From the NCBI RefSeq assembly GCF_002007645.1, contig NZ_CP019791.1, positions 1,612,001-1,676,000 on the forward strand: a DNA stretch of 64,000 nucleotides. Direction: 5' to 3'. The DNA is from Anaerohalosphaera lusitana (GTDB lineage Bacteria; Planctomycetota; Phycisphaerae; Sedimentisphaerales; Anaerohalosphaeraceae). The stretch's first letter is position 1, and each line of letters opens with the position of its first letter. Shown here one piece after another: positions 42,723 to 52,428 of the stretch. A model generated the notes under the pieces. That model was not told where the DNA came from, searched no databases, and saw only the letters and a list, made by a program, of their open reading frames with translations. The position numbers and the translations under genes were made by a program.

Positions 42723-45700
42723 ATGTTTCGATCCTTTCACTTGTTAATTCTGACGTCGATATTTGCATTGATCTTGTCCTCTGCAGTGTTTGCCGCAGGT
42801 TCTGAAGGCATGCATCTTGTGGCAGATATTGATTTCGCTGGCCAGGATACCCCCGCCCTTATCGAAGGCGCGAAATGGAAATACCCCCTCACTGCGATCG
42901 GGACCGACAAGGTCGCGGCGGACAGCACAAAGCGGATCGTGGCTTTTGGCGAGCAGGTGACTGTATCGCTGGCCGGGTTGCGCGCGGAGGCGAAGTACAG
43001 TCTGGAGGTTTCGTATCTTTCGGACAGTCGCGACAGGGTGCAGCGCCTCAAGGCGGATGACCTGGTTCTTCAGAAAAGACATGAACTGAAGAAGGGGCAA
43101 GTGGAGCGGTTCAGTGTCGATCTACCTGAGCAAGTATACGCTGACGGTGAGATCGTTCTTACCGCGGAAAAGATAAGCGGTCCCAATGCGGTTATTGCGG
43201 GGGTGAAGCTGTTTTCGAATCAGCAGGGTATGCTCTGTCTGCCTGCAGTAAAGGCGGCTGGTAAGCTCGGCGGGCATATCGAGGGCAAGGTATTCAACGC
43301 GAACGACAATGAGCCTTTGGCGGGTGCGGCGATAAAATCTGAGTACGACGGCCAGATCGTTGAGGCAGTGAGTGATTCTGAGGGCAGGTTTGTGCTGAAG
43401 CTGCCTTACGAATGGCGAGAGGGGCTTGCAAAGAATTTAAAGATCACTTGTGTCTGGCAGGGCAGAGAAGAGCGGACCTGGGTTCCACGGGGTGAGATAT
43501 TCAGGCCCAGATTGACGGTTCGGCCAGTTGATGTAAAAAAGGTGGATCAGCCTATCATGAGTCTGAACGGCCACTGGGATTTTTGTCCCGTGCCTGATGA
43601 GGGATTTTCGAATACCGGTGAGAATGCGGGCCAGTGGTATGAAATTGAAGTGCCGGGCGAGTGGGTGATGCAGGGCTTTGCAGTTGAGCAGGGAAAGTTC
43701 GCGGCGTACCGGCGGAAGCTTGACGTGCCGGAAGATTGGGACGGCCAGCGGGTAAAGCTCCGTTTTGATGGAGTTTACAGCGTTTGCAGAATATGGGTAA
43801 ACGGTCAGCCGGCTGGTGAACATTCTGGCGGGTTTACGCCGTTTGAGGTTGACGTAACGGACCTGGTGAATGCGGGCGATGAGAACGAGATCGTCCTGGC
43901 GGTCAAGAACGAATCGCTTGCGGATGTGCTCGCCAGCGGCAGCCAGTACGCGGTGCATCAGCTCGGCGGCATATCGCGCAAAGTGACAATGTTCGCAGTT
44001 CCGACCGTGAACGTCGCCTCCATGCACGTGGTGACGGATATGGACGAGGAGTATGCCGATGCTGTGATGCGGGTGGAGATGGATATTGTCAATGACGGCG
44101 AGAAAAACTGGAAGGGTGGCAAGGTCGAGTTCAAACTTACCGCCTGGAAGGATAAGCAGGATGTGCGGATCGACCAGGATAAGTTCAAGATCGATGCGAT
44201 CGCTGCCGGCCAGCGGCTGCGGAAAGTCTTCGAGATCAAGGTAGACAATCCGCGCAAGTGGACGAGCGAGACGCCGAATCTTTATGTTCTGAGCTGTGAG
44301 CTGAAACGAGGCTGGAGCATGCTCGAAAAGGTTCAGCGGCGTATCGGTTTCAGGGAGATAGAGGTCCAGGGCAATCAGTTGCTCGTGAACGGCAAGCCCG
44401 TCAAGCTGCGGGGCGTGAACAGGCACGAGGCTCATCCGCTGCGTGGACGCAGCCTGACCGCCGAGCAGTGGCGAACCGACGCGGAGCTGTTCAAAGCGGC
44501 AAACTGCAATTACATACGGACCAGCCATTATCCGCCTGCCGAAGAATTCATCGCGGCATGTGACGAAATCGGACTCTTCGTCGAGGAGGAGGCCCCGTTC
44601 TGCTGGGTAGGCCACGGTACGAATTCGACCTGGCGGAACGCCGACCCGCAGGCACGGAAGAATCTTCAGACACTTCTGCAGGGTACAGCGGAAATGATCG
44701 AGCGCGACAGGAGCAATCCGAGTGTGCTGTTCTGGTCGTTGGCGAACGAGTCGCAGTGGGGCAGGAATTTCGAACGCACCTTCGCGATGTCTAACCTGGC
44801 TGACCCCAGCAGACCCAAGGCGTTCCATGACCAGTCGTGGGGCGGTTACAACAATTATGGCAGCAATACCCAGATTGCGAACTTCCATTATCCGGGTCCC
44901 GGCGGTCCCGAGCAAGCGAAGAACAGCGAGAGACCTTTGCTGTTTGGTGAATATCTTCATTTGAACGCGTATAATCGTTTTGAGCTCACCGCAGATCCGG
45001 GTTTGCGTGATATATGGGGCCAGGGTCTGAAAAAGATGTGGGACGATATGTATGCGACCGATGCTCTGCTTGGCGGTGCGATCTGGTCCGGCGTTGACGA
45101 TACGTTCTTTTTGCCGAACGGCAAGACCGTTGGTTACGGCACATGGGGACCGATCGACGGCTGGCGGCGGAAAAAGCCTGAGTGGTGGCATGTGAAAAAG
45201 GTGTATTCGCCGGTGCGGATTTTGGAGGATTCGGTCATATTTGCAGATGGCGAAATGCACGCAGAGGTTGAGAACCGGTTCAATTTTACGAATCTGGATG
45301 AGGTGGTATTTGCGTGGACATGTGATGAGCGTTCAGGTAAGGCCCGTTTCGATATCCCGCCTCGCGGCAAGGGGAAGATCAAACTGCCGATCGGTGATAT
45401 AGCTGCGGATCAAGCTGCCGGGATCACAATTGTTACAGCGGACGGCAGAGTTGTCGACGAGTACAGATTTGTGAATGAAACCATCGAATCCGACCACGAG
45501 CCGATGAAGCAAGCTGCCGGCAAAGTTACAGCAGTTACTGAAGACGGCAAGATCGTCGTAAACGGTGACGGGTTCCGTTATGTATTTGACAAAACGAGCG
45601 GAAAGCTCAAGGGAGGTTATGTCGGCGATGACAAAGTGCTCACCGGCGGTCCCGAGCTGATGCTGCTTCCTCTGAACAGCGGCGGCGATACACAGATGAC

Positions 45701-46367
45701 AGGCGAAGATGAGTACGTGCCGTTCACACCGACCTGCAGCGCCTGGAAGGCTGATACCGTTAACGTTGAGGAGTCCGAAAATGTGGTCATCAATGTAGCG
45801 GGCAAGTACGACGAGGCTCAGGGCAGCTATCGGATCGTGATCGGGCCGGATGGTGAGATGACTGTCAAGTATGACTTTACCTGTCTAAAGGATATTAACC
45901 CGCGGCAGGTTGGTATTGTCTTCGATACGACAAAGCACTGCGATACGCTGAGCTGGAAGCGGGACGGACTGTGGACGGCCTATCCTGACTGGCATATCGG
46001 AAGGCTGGAAGGAAGTACCAGGGCCTTCGCAGGTACTCCGGTCAGTGAGTCTGCGGGACCAAGATATGAGCCGGCATATGAGTGGCGTTTTGACTGCAAT
46101 GAACTTGGGACGAATGATTTCCGTTCGACGAAGGAAAATATTTATACCGCAAGTCTGACGGACGATCGAGCCCGGGGGCTCGAGGTGAATAGCGACGGCA
46201 GTCAGAGCGTTCGCGCATGGCTAAGCAATGACACGATTCGGCTGTTGATCGCTGATTATATCAATCCTGGTTCCGAGCGTTTCTATCGAAGACATGCACG
46301 ACAGTGGGACAGGCCTTTGAAGAAGGGCGACAAGATAGCGGGAACAGTTACGGTTTCGCTACGGTAG
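42723..46367 (+). CDS. Secreted glycoside hydrolase family 2 protein
   Basis: A 1214-residue exported enzyme (signal peptide FHLLILTSIFALILSSAVFA). After an unknown N-terminal domain comes a carboxypeptidase-regulatory-like beta domain (about 180-260), then the GH2 modules: sugar-binding (WYEIEVPGEWVMQGF), immunoglobulin-like, and the TIM barrel. The barrel has VKLRGVNRHEAHPLRG, FKAANCNYIRTSHYP, acid/base Glu676 in SLANESQWG and nucleophile Glu743 in LLFGEYLHL. Extra C-terminal beta domains follow. Family members are beta-galactosidases, glucuronidases or mannosidases; the substrate cannot be told. GGAG is 7 nt before the ATG. The nearby AraC regulator and sulfatase suggest a sulfated glycan locus. 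Confidence 0.9.
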   Translation: MFRSFHLLILTSIFALILSSAVFAAGSEGMHLVADIDFAGQDTPALIEGAKWKYPLTAIGTDKVAADSTKRIVAFGEQVTVSLAGLRAEAKYSLEVSYLSDSRDRVQRLKADDLVLQKRHELKKGQVERFSVDLPEQVYADGEIVLTAEKISGPNAVIAGVKLFSNQQGMLCLPAVKAAGKLGGHIEGKVFNANDNEPLAGAAIKSEYDGQIVEAVSDSEGRFVLKLPYEWREGLAKNLKITCVWQGREERTWVPRGEIFRPRLTVRPVDVKKVDQPIMSLNGHWDFCPVPDEGFSNTGENAGQWYEIEVPGEWVMQGFAVEQGKFAAYRRKLDVPEDWDGQRVKLRFDGVYSVCRIWVNGQPAGEHSGGFTPFEVDVTDLVNAGDENEIVLAVKNESLADVLASGSQYAVHQLGGISRKVTMFAVPTVNVASMHVVTDMDEEYADAVMRVEMDIVNDGEKNWKGGKVEFKLTAWKDKQDVRIDQDKFKIDAIAAGQRLRKVFEIKVDNPRKWTSETPNLYVLSCELKRGWSMLEKVQRRIGFREIEVQGNQLLVNGKPVKLRGVNRHEAHPLRGRSLTAEQWRTDAELFKAANCNYIRTSHYPPAEEFIAACDEIGLFVEEEAPFCWVGHGTNSTWRNADPQARKNLQTLLQGTAEMIERDRSNPSVLFWSLANESQWGRNFERTFAMSNLADPSRPKAFHDQSWGGYNNYGSNTQIANFHYPGPGGPEQAKNSERPLLFGEYLHLNAYNRFELTADPGLRDIWGQGLKKMWDDMYATDALLGGAIWSGVDDTFFLPNGKTVGYGTWGPIDGWRRKKPEWWHVKKVYSPVRILEDSVIFADGEMHAEVENRFNFTNLDEVVFAWTCDERSGKARFDIPPRGKGKIKLPIGDIAADQAAGITIVTADGRVVDEYRFVNETIESDHEPMKQAAGKVTAVTEDGKIVVNGDGFRYVFDKTSGKLKGGYVGDDKVLTGGPELMLLPLNSGGDTQMTGEDEYVPFTPTCSAWKADTVNVEESENVVINVAGKYDEAQGSYRIVIGPDGEMTVKYDFTCLKDINPRQVGIVFDTTKHCDTLSWKRDGLWTAYPDWHIGRLEGSTRAFAGTPVSESAGPRYEPAYEWRFDCNELGTNDFRSTKENIYTASLTDDRARGLEVNSDGSQSVRAWLSNDTIRLLIADYINPGSERFYRRHARQWDRPLKKGDKIAGTVTVSLR

Positions 46368-46425
46368 GGTTTTGCTGTAATTGTAAAAAGTGAAGAGTGT
46401 TTTAGTTTGAGACAGGTTTGAAAAA

Positions 46426-47493
46426 ATGACTAATCGAGAGAATTTCCTGCGTGCGCTTCGGCGCGACAATCCACAGAAGGTCCCGTTTGAGTTCGTGCTG
46501 TGTCCCTCGCAGGTTGAGGAACTGAAGAGAAGAACCGGGACCAAGGATTTCCGGGAGCACTTTGGTTTTCCGCTAAGGTATATCGAGCTGAATCCTACGA
46601 AGATGGATGTCGACTATTCGGTTTTTTATGACGATCTGCCTGCCGACGCCGAGCCTCTGCACTGGAATCCTGAGTGGGGGATCATGGGTGTCGCAGGGTC
46701 AACCGCGCATTTCCAGGAGATGCTGCACCCGATGAAGAATTTTACCAGTGTTCAGCAGGTACTCGATTATCCCTGGCCGGACTATCTGGAGGATTATCGC
46801 TGGCAAGGCGTCGATGCCCAGATACAGAACTTTGTCGAGCGTGACCTGATCGCGATAGGCAATATGCAGATGACAGTGTTCGAGCTTGCGTGGTATCTCC
46901 GCGGCATGGACAAATTCATGATGGATATGGTGATGGATCCTGATATGGCCAATGCGATCATGGACAAATTGATCGAACTTCGGGTCGGGATGGCAAAGCG
47001 TTTCGCGGGCTGCGGTGCGGATATCCTGATGCTGGGCGATGACGTCTCAACGCAGGAAGATATGATGATGAGCCCGGCGATGTGGCGGGATACGCAGAAG
47101 TGGCGGCTGGCAAAGGTGATCGATGCTGCACGAAGCGTCAAGCCGGACATACTGATATTCTATCACGGTGACGGCAATCTGCAAAAGATCATACCGGACC
47201 TGATCGAGATCGGCGTTGACATCCTCAACCCCGTCCAGCCCGAATGCATGGATCCAAAGGAGGTCAAAAAACTGTACGGTGACAATTTGTCATTCTGGGG
47301 TTGTCTTGGTACGCAGACAACGCTTCCATTCGGAACCGCCGACGAAGTCGAAGCGAAGTGCAAAGAGCTCATTGAGACGGTCGGCGCTGGCGGAGGCCTG
47401 CTGCTTGCCCCTACGCACATGGTCGAGCCCGACGTCCCGTGGGAGAATATCGAGGCATTCGCCCGTGCGATCGATAAGTACGGCAGGTATTGA
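46426..47493 (+). CDS. Uroporphyrinogen decarboxylase-like (URO-D family) protein
   Basis: A 355-residue cytoplasmic TIM-barrel protein of the URO-D superfamily: NRENFLRALRRDNPQKVPFE at the start, the ADILMLGDDVSTQEDMMMSPAMW region, HGDGNLQKIIPDLIEIGVDILNPVQPECMDP, and GGGLLLAPTHMVEPDVPWENI at the end. It lacks the HemE N-terminal substrate signature, so it is more likely one of the MtaA/CmuA-like methyltransferase-type paralogues, which are numerous in carbohydrate-degrading planctomycetes. Located 58 nt after the GH2 gene; co-transcription is possible. Substrate unknown. Confidence 0.8.
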   Translation: MTNRENFLRALRRDNPQKVPFEFVLCPSQVEELKRRTGTKDFREHFGFPLRYIELNPTKMDVDYSVFYDDLPADAEPLHWNPEWGIMGVAGSTAHFQEMLHPMKNFTSVQQVLDYPWPDYLEDYRWQGVDAQIQNFVERDLIAIGNMQMTVFELAWYLRGMDKFMMDMVMDPDMANAIMDKLIELRVGMAKRFAGCGADILMLGDDVSTQEDMMMSPAMWRDTQKWRLAKVIDAARSVKPDILIFYHGDGNLQKIIPDLIEIGVDILNPVQPECMDPKEVKKLYGDNLSFWGCLGTQTTLPFGTADEVEAKCKELIETVGAGGGLLLAPTHMVEPDVPWENIEAFARAIDKYGRY

Positions 47494-47659
47494 CAGCGAA
47501 AATCAAAGCAAATTCGTACTCGAAAGAGGTTTTCTTAATATGCGAATATCCTTTGCGGACGGCGGGATGCTTTAGTATAATGCCGTCGCTGTAAAAGTCA
47601 TTTCCGGGTAAGGGATGGCTGATCATAAATGTGGGTCCAAACATTTCTTTGAGGTGAGT

Positions 47660-49144
47660 ATGAGTGTGAAATTTCTGTCCGGCAGCAAATGCGTATTTAT
47701 GTTGTTTTTAGCGGCCTTGAGCCTTTTTGCTCTGCCGGTGAGTCTGTCACAGGCGGCCGAGCCCGCCGAAGAAGCCCCGCGTGTTCATGCAGTGGTAGAC
47801 ATCGGCCACCAGTTCAGTTTCTACGGGGACGGCCGCTTCCATACTCAGTACCTGCCCGGCCAACCCCGAGCGACTTGTTGGGGTGCGCTGTACAATTTCG
47901 ATTATTCGAATGCGAATCTGCTCGTGCTTCTGGGCTGTGAGTCGAAGCTGAAGTACCTGCCCAAGGATTTCCGGACGATGGTGCAGTTCATGCGGGACGG
48001 CGGGGGCGTTGTACTGCTTGGATGGGCAAGCAGCAAACCGCAGAATGAACTTGCACAGAAGTTCGGTGTGACGTTCAAGAAGGGTGCAAAGAAGCCTTTC
48101 AAGGCGGTATCGGACGAGATTACTGACGAGATCGAAGGACGCGGGGATTGGTTTGAGATACGCAATCCGGCGATCTGGGAGGTGCTCATCGCAGATGCGC
48201 AGGGGCGTGCCGTCCTCGCGCGTCGCAATGTTGGAAAAGGCACACTGCTCGTCGGGGCCCGTGGGCTCGCTGGCAGTCGTCCTGATGCGAAAGATAATAT
48301 AAACGCGAGCTGGTGGACGCCCCTGCTGGAAAAGACCTCAGCAGGTAAGCCCGTCGATCCCAAAAAGCCCTTTCGCAGCATCGGGCTTGGCAACCTGGAA
48401 TACACGGAAAAACTGGGCAACATCAAGCTGCATTACAGTGAGTATCTAAGGCCTTACGCAAAGGCGATGGCAGATATTTATCAGCGGGTGAATCCACAGA
48501 TCGAAGAGCGGATGGGGGTTCCGCTTTCTGACGGCATGGCCAGTGAGATCGGCCTGCTTGCAACAGGCGGCGGAGGATTTTCTAGCGGGCGTATGCTCGG
48601 GCTCGCGGTATTCTGGGGCGGCTTCCCCGACCGCGAGGACAGCATGATCGAGTTCATCACGCATGAGTCCGTACATTCGTGGGTGCTCCCGTTCCCCGAG
48701 ATTTGGAACGAGCCGATCGCGACGTATGTCGGCGATCTGGTAATGGTGGACATGGGCTATCCTGAGGAGGGCATGCGCAGGATCAACCGAACCATCGATC
48801 GGGCAAAGAAGATAGACCCGACCATGAAAAAGTACGACATCCGCGGCAAGAGCATTACCGGCGAGGATCTCGAGGGCGGACAGGCTAATGCGATGCACTG
48901 GGGCAAGACCTTCTGGATATTCGAGCAGATGCGGAAAGAAAATCCTGATGTAGTTGCGGATTACTTCAAGGCAAAACGCGAACTGGCCAAACCAGGCGAG
49001 ATCGAGAAGTATGATGCCAATAACACCGTCGCAATTATGAGTGTCGCAATGGGACGGGACATGTTCGGCTGGTTCCACGAGCACGGCTTCGATGTGAGTC
49101 GAGATAAGTCTGAGATTAAGATCGAACTGGAGTCGGCGAAGTAG
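47660..49144 (+). CDS. Secreted putative zinc metallopeptidase
   Basis: A 494-residue exported protein from ATG 47660 (GAGGTGA just upstream), with signal peptide CVFMLFLAALSLFALPVSLSQA. The N-terminal half (about 40-230) resembles a glutamine-amidotransferase-like or ThuA-like alpha/beta domain (NANLLVLLGCESKLKYLP, MRDGGGVVLLGWASS). The second half has FITHESVHSW, an HExxH zinc site (His335, Glu336, His339), followed by WNEPIATYVGD whose Glu could be the third ligand as in gluzincins. Substrate is unknown. A terminator follows. Confidence 0.65.
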   Translation: MSVKFLSGSKCVFMLFLAALSLFALPVSLSQAAEPAEEAPRVHAVVDIGHQFSFYGDGRFHTQYLPGQPRATCWGALYNFDYSNANLLVLLGCESKLKYLPKDFRTMVQFMRDGGGVVLLGWASSKPQNELAQKFGVTFKKGAKKPFKAVSDEITDEIEGRGDWFEIRNPAIWEVLIADAQGRAVLARRNVGKGTLLVGARGLAGSRPDAKDNINASWWTPLLEKTSAGKPVDPKKPFRSIGLGNLEYTEKLGNIKLHYSEYLRPYAKAMADIYQRVNPQIEERMGVPLSDGMASEIGLLATGGGGFSSGRMLGLAVFWGGFPDREDSMIEFITHESVHSWVLPFPEIWNEPIATYVGDLVMVDMGYPEEGMRRINRTIDRAKKIDPTMKKYDIRGKSITGEDLEGGQANAMHWGKTFWIFEQMRKENPDVVADYFKAKRELAKPGEIEKYDANNTVAIMSVAMGRDMFGWFHEHGFDVSRDKSEIKIELESAK

Positions 49145-49182
49145 TCCAAGACTAACTTATAATATTGTAGATGTTTGCCGAT

Positions 49183-49225
49183 CAGGGCTGGCGAGGCTTA
49201 GATGCTTTTCCAGTCCTGTTTTTTT
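49183..49225 (+). terminator. Rho-independent terminator
   Basis: CAGGGCTGG (49183-49191) pairs with CCAGTCCTG (49210-49218), with one G-U, followed by TTTTTTT (49219-49225). It ends transcription of the metallopeptidase gene and isolates the hydrogenase locus. Confidence 0.85.
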
Positions 49226-49423
49226 GAGTAATAAAGGTGGAAGGTCGTTCAGAATAAAACGGAAGGTGTCGATGATACCTTTCTGCCTGAAAAACTATAT
49301 TGTTATCGGATGTGCAGTTTATTATTCATGGCAACGGAAATTTCGGTGAAAACGATATTACTTAAGCGTTTTGGGCGTTTATTGTTACGTAATTGCGCAA
49401 AGCCGGCGAAAAAACTGAAAATG

Positions 49424-49475
49424 TTGTGAAAAACATCACAAAAAGCCTTGACTTATTTGAACTATGAGTTACATT
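49424..49475 (+). promoter_or_regulatory. Rex operator and promoter upstream of rex
   Basis: TTGTGAAAAACATCACAA (49424-49441) matches the Rex consensus TTGTGAA-N4-TTCACAA with one mismatch. It abuts a promoter with -35 TTGACT (49448-49453) and -10 TACATT (49470-49475), 16 nt apart. Rex bound here under low NADH would block transcription of rex and, if co-transcribed, the hydrogenase genes. The rest of the 434-nt gap (49145-49578) contains only the terminator and an untranslated leader. Confidence 0.75.
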
Positions 49476-49578
49476 TTGAGTACAGTTGTGATAGAGGCAA
49501 AGAGGTAAACGTAAAGAATCGTTCGGCAAGGGCGATTTTTCGAGGAAAAGAGGCAAAAGCAGGGGAAGGCAAGGAGCC

Positions 49579-50211
49579 ATGCCGGTCAACCGCAAATGCA
49601 TAATAAGGCTTTCGCGATATAAGAACGCTCTTCAGCGGCTAAAAGCGCTGGGTTTTGTCAAAGTGTTTTCCGACAACCTGGCCGATGCTGCGGGCGCTAC
49701 CCCATCGCAGGTTCGCAAAGACTTCTCCCTGTTCGGCATCACCGGCAATCGTCGCGGCGGCTATGTCGTAGACGAGTTGATCGAGCAGCTTCGCGAGATC
49801 CTCGGCAAGAATGAGACACAAAAGGTCGTGCTTGCTGGTGTCGGAAACATCGGCAGGGCACTAATGCGTTACGAGGGTTTCGGCGGCGGAGGCATCAGCA
49901 TCCTCGCGGCTTTCGATATCGACCCAGCCAAATTTGACGAAAATGCGGATATTCCGATCCTGCCACTGGAACGTATGCACGATTTTATTAGTGAGAACGA
50001 CGTAAAGATCGGAATCCTCTCCGTACCCGACGTAGCGGCTCAGCAGGTTTCCGAGCTCATGCAGGCGGCAGGCATAAAGGGTATACTGAACTTCGCCCCC
50101 ATTCAGCTCAGGGGCGATGATGGCGCGATAATCAACAGCATCAATCTGGAGGTTGAGCTGGAGAACCTGATCTATTTTGTCAACGCAGCCAAAAAAGGAG
50201 TGAAGGAATGA
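49579..50211 (+). CDS. rex: Redox-sensing transcriptional repressor Rex
   Basis: Rex senses the NADH/NAD+ ratio and represses fermentation and hydrogenase genes. The 210-residue length is typical. N-terminal winged HTH with ATPSQVRKDFSLFG, then a Rossmann domain with VVLAGVGNIGRALMRY and C-terminal GILNFAPIQL. It has its own operator upstream. Its stop overlaps the start of the sensor kinase gene (ATGA), tying redox repression to the two-component protein and hydrogenase genes downstream. Confidence 0.95.
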   Translation: MPVNRKCIIRLSRYKNALQRLKALGFVKVFSDNLADAAGATPSQVRKDFSLFGITGNRRGGYVVDELIEQLREILGKNETQKVVLAGVGNIGRALMRYEGFGGGGISILAAFDIDPAKFDENADIPILPLERMHDFISENDVKIGILSVPDVAAQQVSELMQAAGIKGILNFAPIQLRGDDGAIINSINLEVELENLIYFVNAAKKGVKE

Positions 50212-52052
50212 TAAGATTCAGCACACTCCGCGGTAAGATATTCACAGCGTTTTTCGCGGTAATCCTCGCACTCGGCCTGTCGATCTTCTTTCTTGGCTAT
50301 ACTCTGGTAGAGGACAACATCGTAGAGCGTGCCCAGCAAGAGGTTGAACATGACCTGGCCAGTGCACGGTCATTTTATCAGGCCGAGATACAGCGGATCG
50401 GTGAGGATCTGCGATTGATAGAGTTTGACGGGAATGTTGAAAAGGTCCAGCAGAAGATAGGTCTGGATTATGCCCGTTACGTCGATAAGAACGAGGCGCC
50501 GCAGGTTCAAAGCGAAATAGTTCAGGCGGCATTCGAGAAAAACGAGGGTGTCGGCGGCACGCGGCTTATACCGAATGAAGAGCTGCAGAGTTACGATGAG
50601 CAGCTTGTAGCAGAACATTCCATAGCCATCAAACCAACGCCGATGGCTCGGCCCACAACTAAAGAAGTTACACAGAAAGTGATGAGCAAGGAATACGCTC
50701 TTCCGATCCGCGATGCGGATGGTGATATAGAAGGTGTCCTTTACGGCGGCCGTATCGTCAATCGTGACCATGCGTTGGTGGACCGGATCAGGTATCTTGT
50801 TTTCGGCCACGAGTCATATGAAGGCAAACCTGTCGGCACTGTTACGATTTTCCAGGATGACGTTAGGATCTCGACGAATGTTGTCAACGAAGACGGCAGC
50901 AGGGCGATAGGTACGCGTGTCTCGGACGAGGTTTACAGCAAAGTCGTCGAGCAAGGCAAGGTCTGGCACGATCGAGCATTCGTTGTAACTGACTGGTACA
51001 AAACAGCTTACGAGCCGATCGAGACGATTGAAGGCGAGATTGTCGGCATTCTCTATGTCGGCATACTCGAGGCGCCCTTCGTTGATATGGCCAGGGGTAT
51101 TATGGGTTGGTTCCTGGTTATAGTTCTTTGCGGAACGTTGTTTGCAGGTGTGCTGTCTTATCTGATGGCAGGTGCCGTCTCCAGACCCTTGACCCATCTG
51201 CTGGAGGGCATAGAAAATCTCTCCGGCGGTAATCTCGGCTACGAGTCGCCGGTCAGGTCCTCGGTGGTCGAGATAAACAGACTTGCTAGCAGTTTCAACA
51301 TAATGTCTGTCCGGCTCAAAGAACGTGACGAAAGCCTCAAAGAATCCAATGCCAAGCTCGAAGACCTGAACCAGAGATACCTGGAGCTGCTGGGATTCGT
51401 TGCCCACGAACTCAAAGGCATGCTCGCTTCGACGATCATGAACGCCTATTCCATACGAGACGGTTTTCTCGGAATGATCAATTTCAAGCAGAAAAGGGCG
51501 GTCGATTCGATCACGCGAAACCTTGATTACCTTGCCGCCACGGTAAAGAAGTTCCTGAACCTAAGCCGGATCGAGCGTGGCAAGCTGGAGCTGAACAAGT
51601 CCGAATTTGCGATCGGGCCCGAGGTGTTCGATATTTCGGTCAAGACCTTCGATAAACTGCTCAGTGACAAGGGTATGAAGGTCGAAAACAAGATCGATCC
51701 TGAGATGAAAGTCAGTGCGGATCTCGATCTGCTGCAGATAGTTGCAAATAATCTTATCAGTAACGCCGGTAAATATGGAACCGAAGGCGGCGTAATTCGA
51801 ATAGATGCCCGGAACGAGGATAACTTTACTGTTGTCGAGGTTTACAACGACGGCAGGCCCATTTCTCAGGAAGCAATGGGGCATCTGTTCAAGAGGTTCT
51901 CCCGGCTCGATACGCCGGAGAAAAAGACCGTCAAAGGAACCGGGCTGGGTCTGTTTATTACCCGGCAAATAGTCGAGGCGCATGGTGGTGACATAAAAGT
52001 GGTACCAGGTGAAAACGGCAATACGTTTGTTTTCCGAATTGAAAGGGAATAA
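50208..52052 (+). CDS. Membrane sensor histidine kinase with periplasmic Cache-like domain
   Basis: A 614-residue kinase. TM1 (FTAFFAVILALGLSIFFLGY) and TM2 (GWFLVIVLCGTLFAGVLSYLM, about 300-325) bracket a 270-residue extracytoplasmic domain that looks like a Cache sensor. HAMP follows TM2, then a coiled coil, the H-box FVAHELKGMLAS (His400), and the ATPase domain with NNLISNAGKYG and GTGLGLFITRQIVEAHGG. It is translationally coupled to rex and followed 4 nt later by the 2Fe-2S protein gene. The lone receiver encoded after hydE may be its partner. The signal is unknown. Confidence 0.9.
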   Translation: MIRFSTLRGKIFTAFFAVILALGLSIFFLGYTLVEDNIVERAQQEVEHDLASARSFYQAEIQRIGEDLRLIEFDGNVEKVQQKIGLDYARYVDKNEAPQVQSEIVQAAFEKNEGVGGTRLIPNEELQSYDEQLVAEHSIAIKPTPMARPTTKEVTQKVMSKEYALPIRDADGDIEGVLYGGRIVNRDHALVDRIRYLVFGHESYEGKPVGTVTIFQDDVRISTNVVNEDGSRAIGTRVSDEVYSKVVEQGKVWHDRAFVVTDWYKTAYEPIETIEGEIVGILYVGILEAPFVDMARGIMGWFLVIVLCGTLFAGVLSYLMAGAVSRPLTHLLEGIENLSGGNLGYESPVRSSVVEINRLASSFNIMSVRLKERDESLKESNAKLEDLNQRYLELLGFVAHELKGMLASTIMNAYSIRDGFLGMINFKQKRAVDSITRNLDYLAATVKKFLNLSRIERGKLELNKSEFAIGPEVFDISVKTFDKLLSDKGMKVENKIDPEMKVSADLDLLQIVANNLISNAGKYGTEGGVIRIDARNEDNFTVVEVYNDGRPISQEAMGHLFKRFSRLDTPEKKTVKGTGLGLFITRQIVEAHGGDIKVVPGENGNTFVFRIERE

Positions 52053-52056
52053 CGAA

Positions 52057-52410
52057 GTGGCAACTCCATTAGACATTGTCAAAAAAAAGCGAGCCCAGGC
52101 TGTAAGCAAGATCATCAGCAAGGGGTATCTCTCAACCAAGCGTGTATATGTAGGTATGGCGACTTGTGAGATAGCCGCTGGATCAAAAGAGGTCATGGCT
52201 GTTTTCAAAGACGCTATGGCCAAAGGTCTTACGGACGTATATTTGAGCCAGAAGGGCTGTGCGGGCCGCTGCAATCTCGAGCCAACAGTTGAGATCGTCG
52301 AAGAAGGAAAGATCCCCGTCAAGTACGGCAAGGTCGACGAAAAGAAGGCTCGCGAGATCATCGAGCGGCATATCAAAAATGGTGAAATTATCGAAGAATG
52401 GCTGATATAA
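52057..52410 (+). CDS. Thioredoxin-like [2Fe-2S] ferredoxin-type subunit of the hydrogenase
   Basis: A 117-residue protein from GTG 52057. It has VGMATCEIAAG (Cys37) and QKGCAGRCNLEP (Cys68, Cys72), the pattern of thioredoxin-fold 2Fe-2S domains encoded before NuoF-like subunits of bifurcating hydrogenases. Only three Cys are seen in the expected region, where NuoE-type domains have four, so cluster ligation may be incomplete or different. It lies 4 nt after the kinase and 18 nt before hydB. Confidence 0.8.
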   Translation: MATPLDIVKKKRAQAVSKIISKGYLSTKRVYVGMATCEIAAGSKEVMAVFKDAMAKGLTDVYLSQKGCAGRCNLEPTVEIVEEGKIPVKYGKVDEKKAREIIERHIKNGEIIEEWLI

Positions 52411-52428
52411 GCGAAAGGGTTTGGTTCA

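Noticed and set aside
43437-45260. 607-codon minus-strand open frame opposite the GH2 gene
   Set aside because: The plus-strand GH2 enzyme has clear catalytic motifs throughout; the antisense product has low-complexity composition typical of shadows.
46426-47493. Calling the URO-D family gene hemE
   Set aside because: It lacks the HemE N-terminal substrate-binding signature and sits in a carbohydrate locus; a methyltransferase-type paralogue is more likely.
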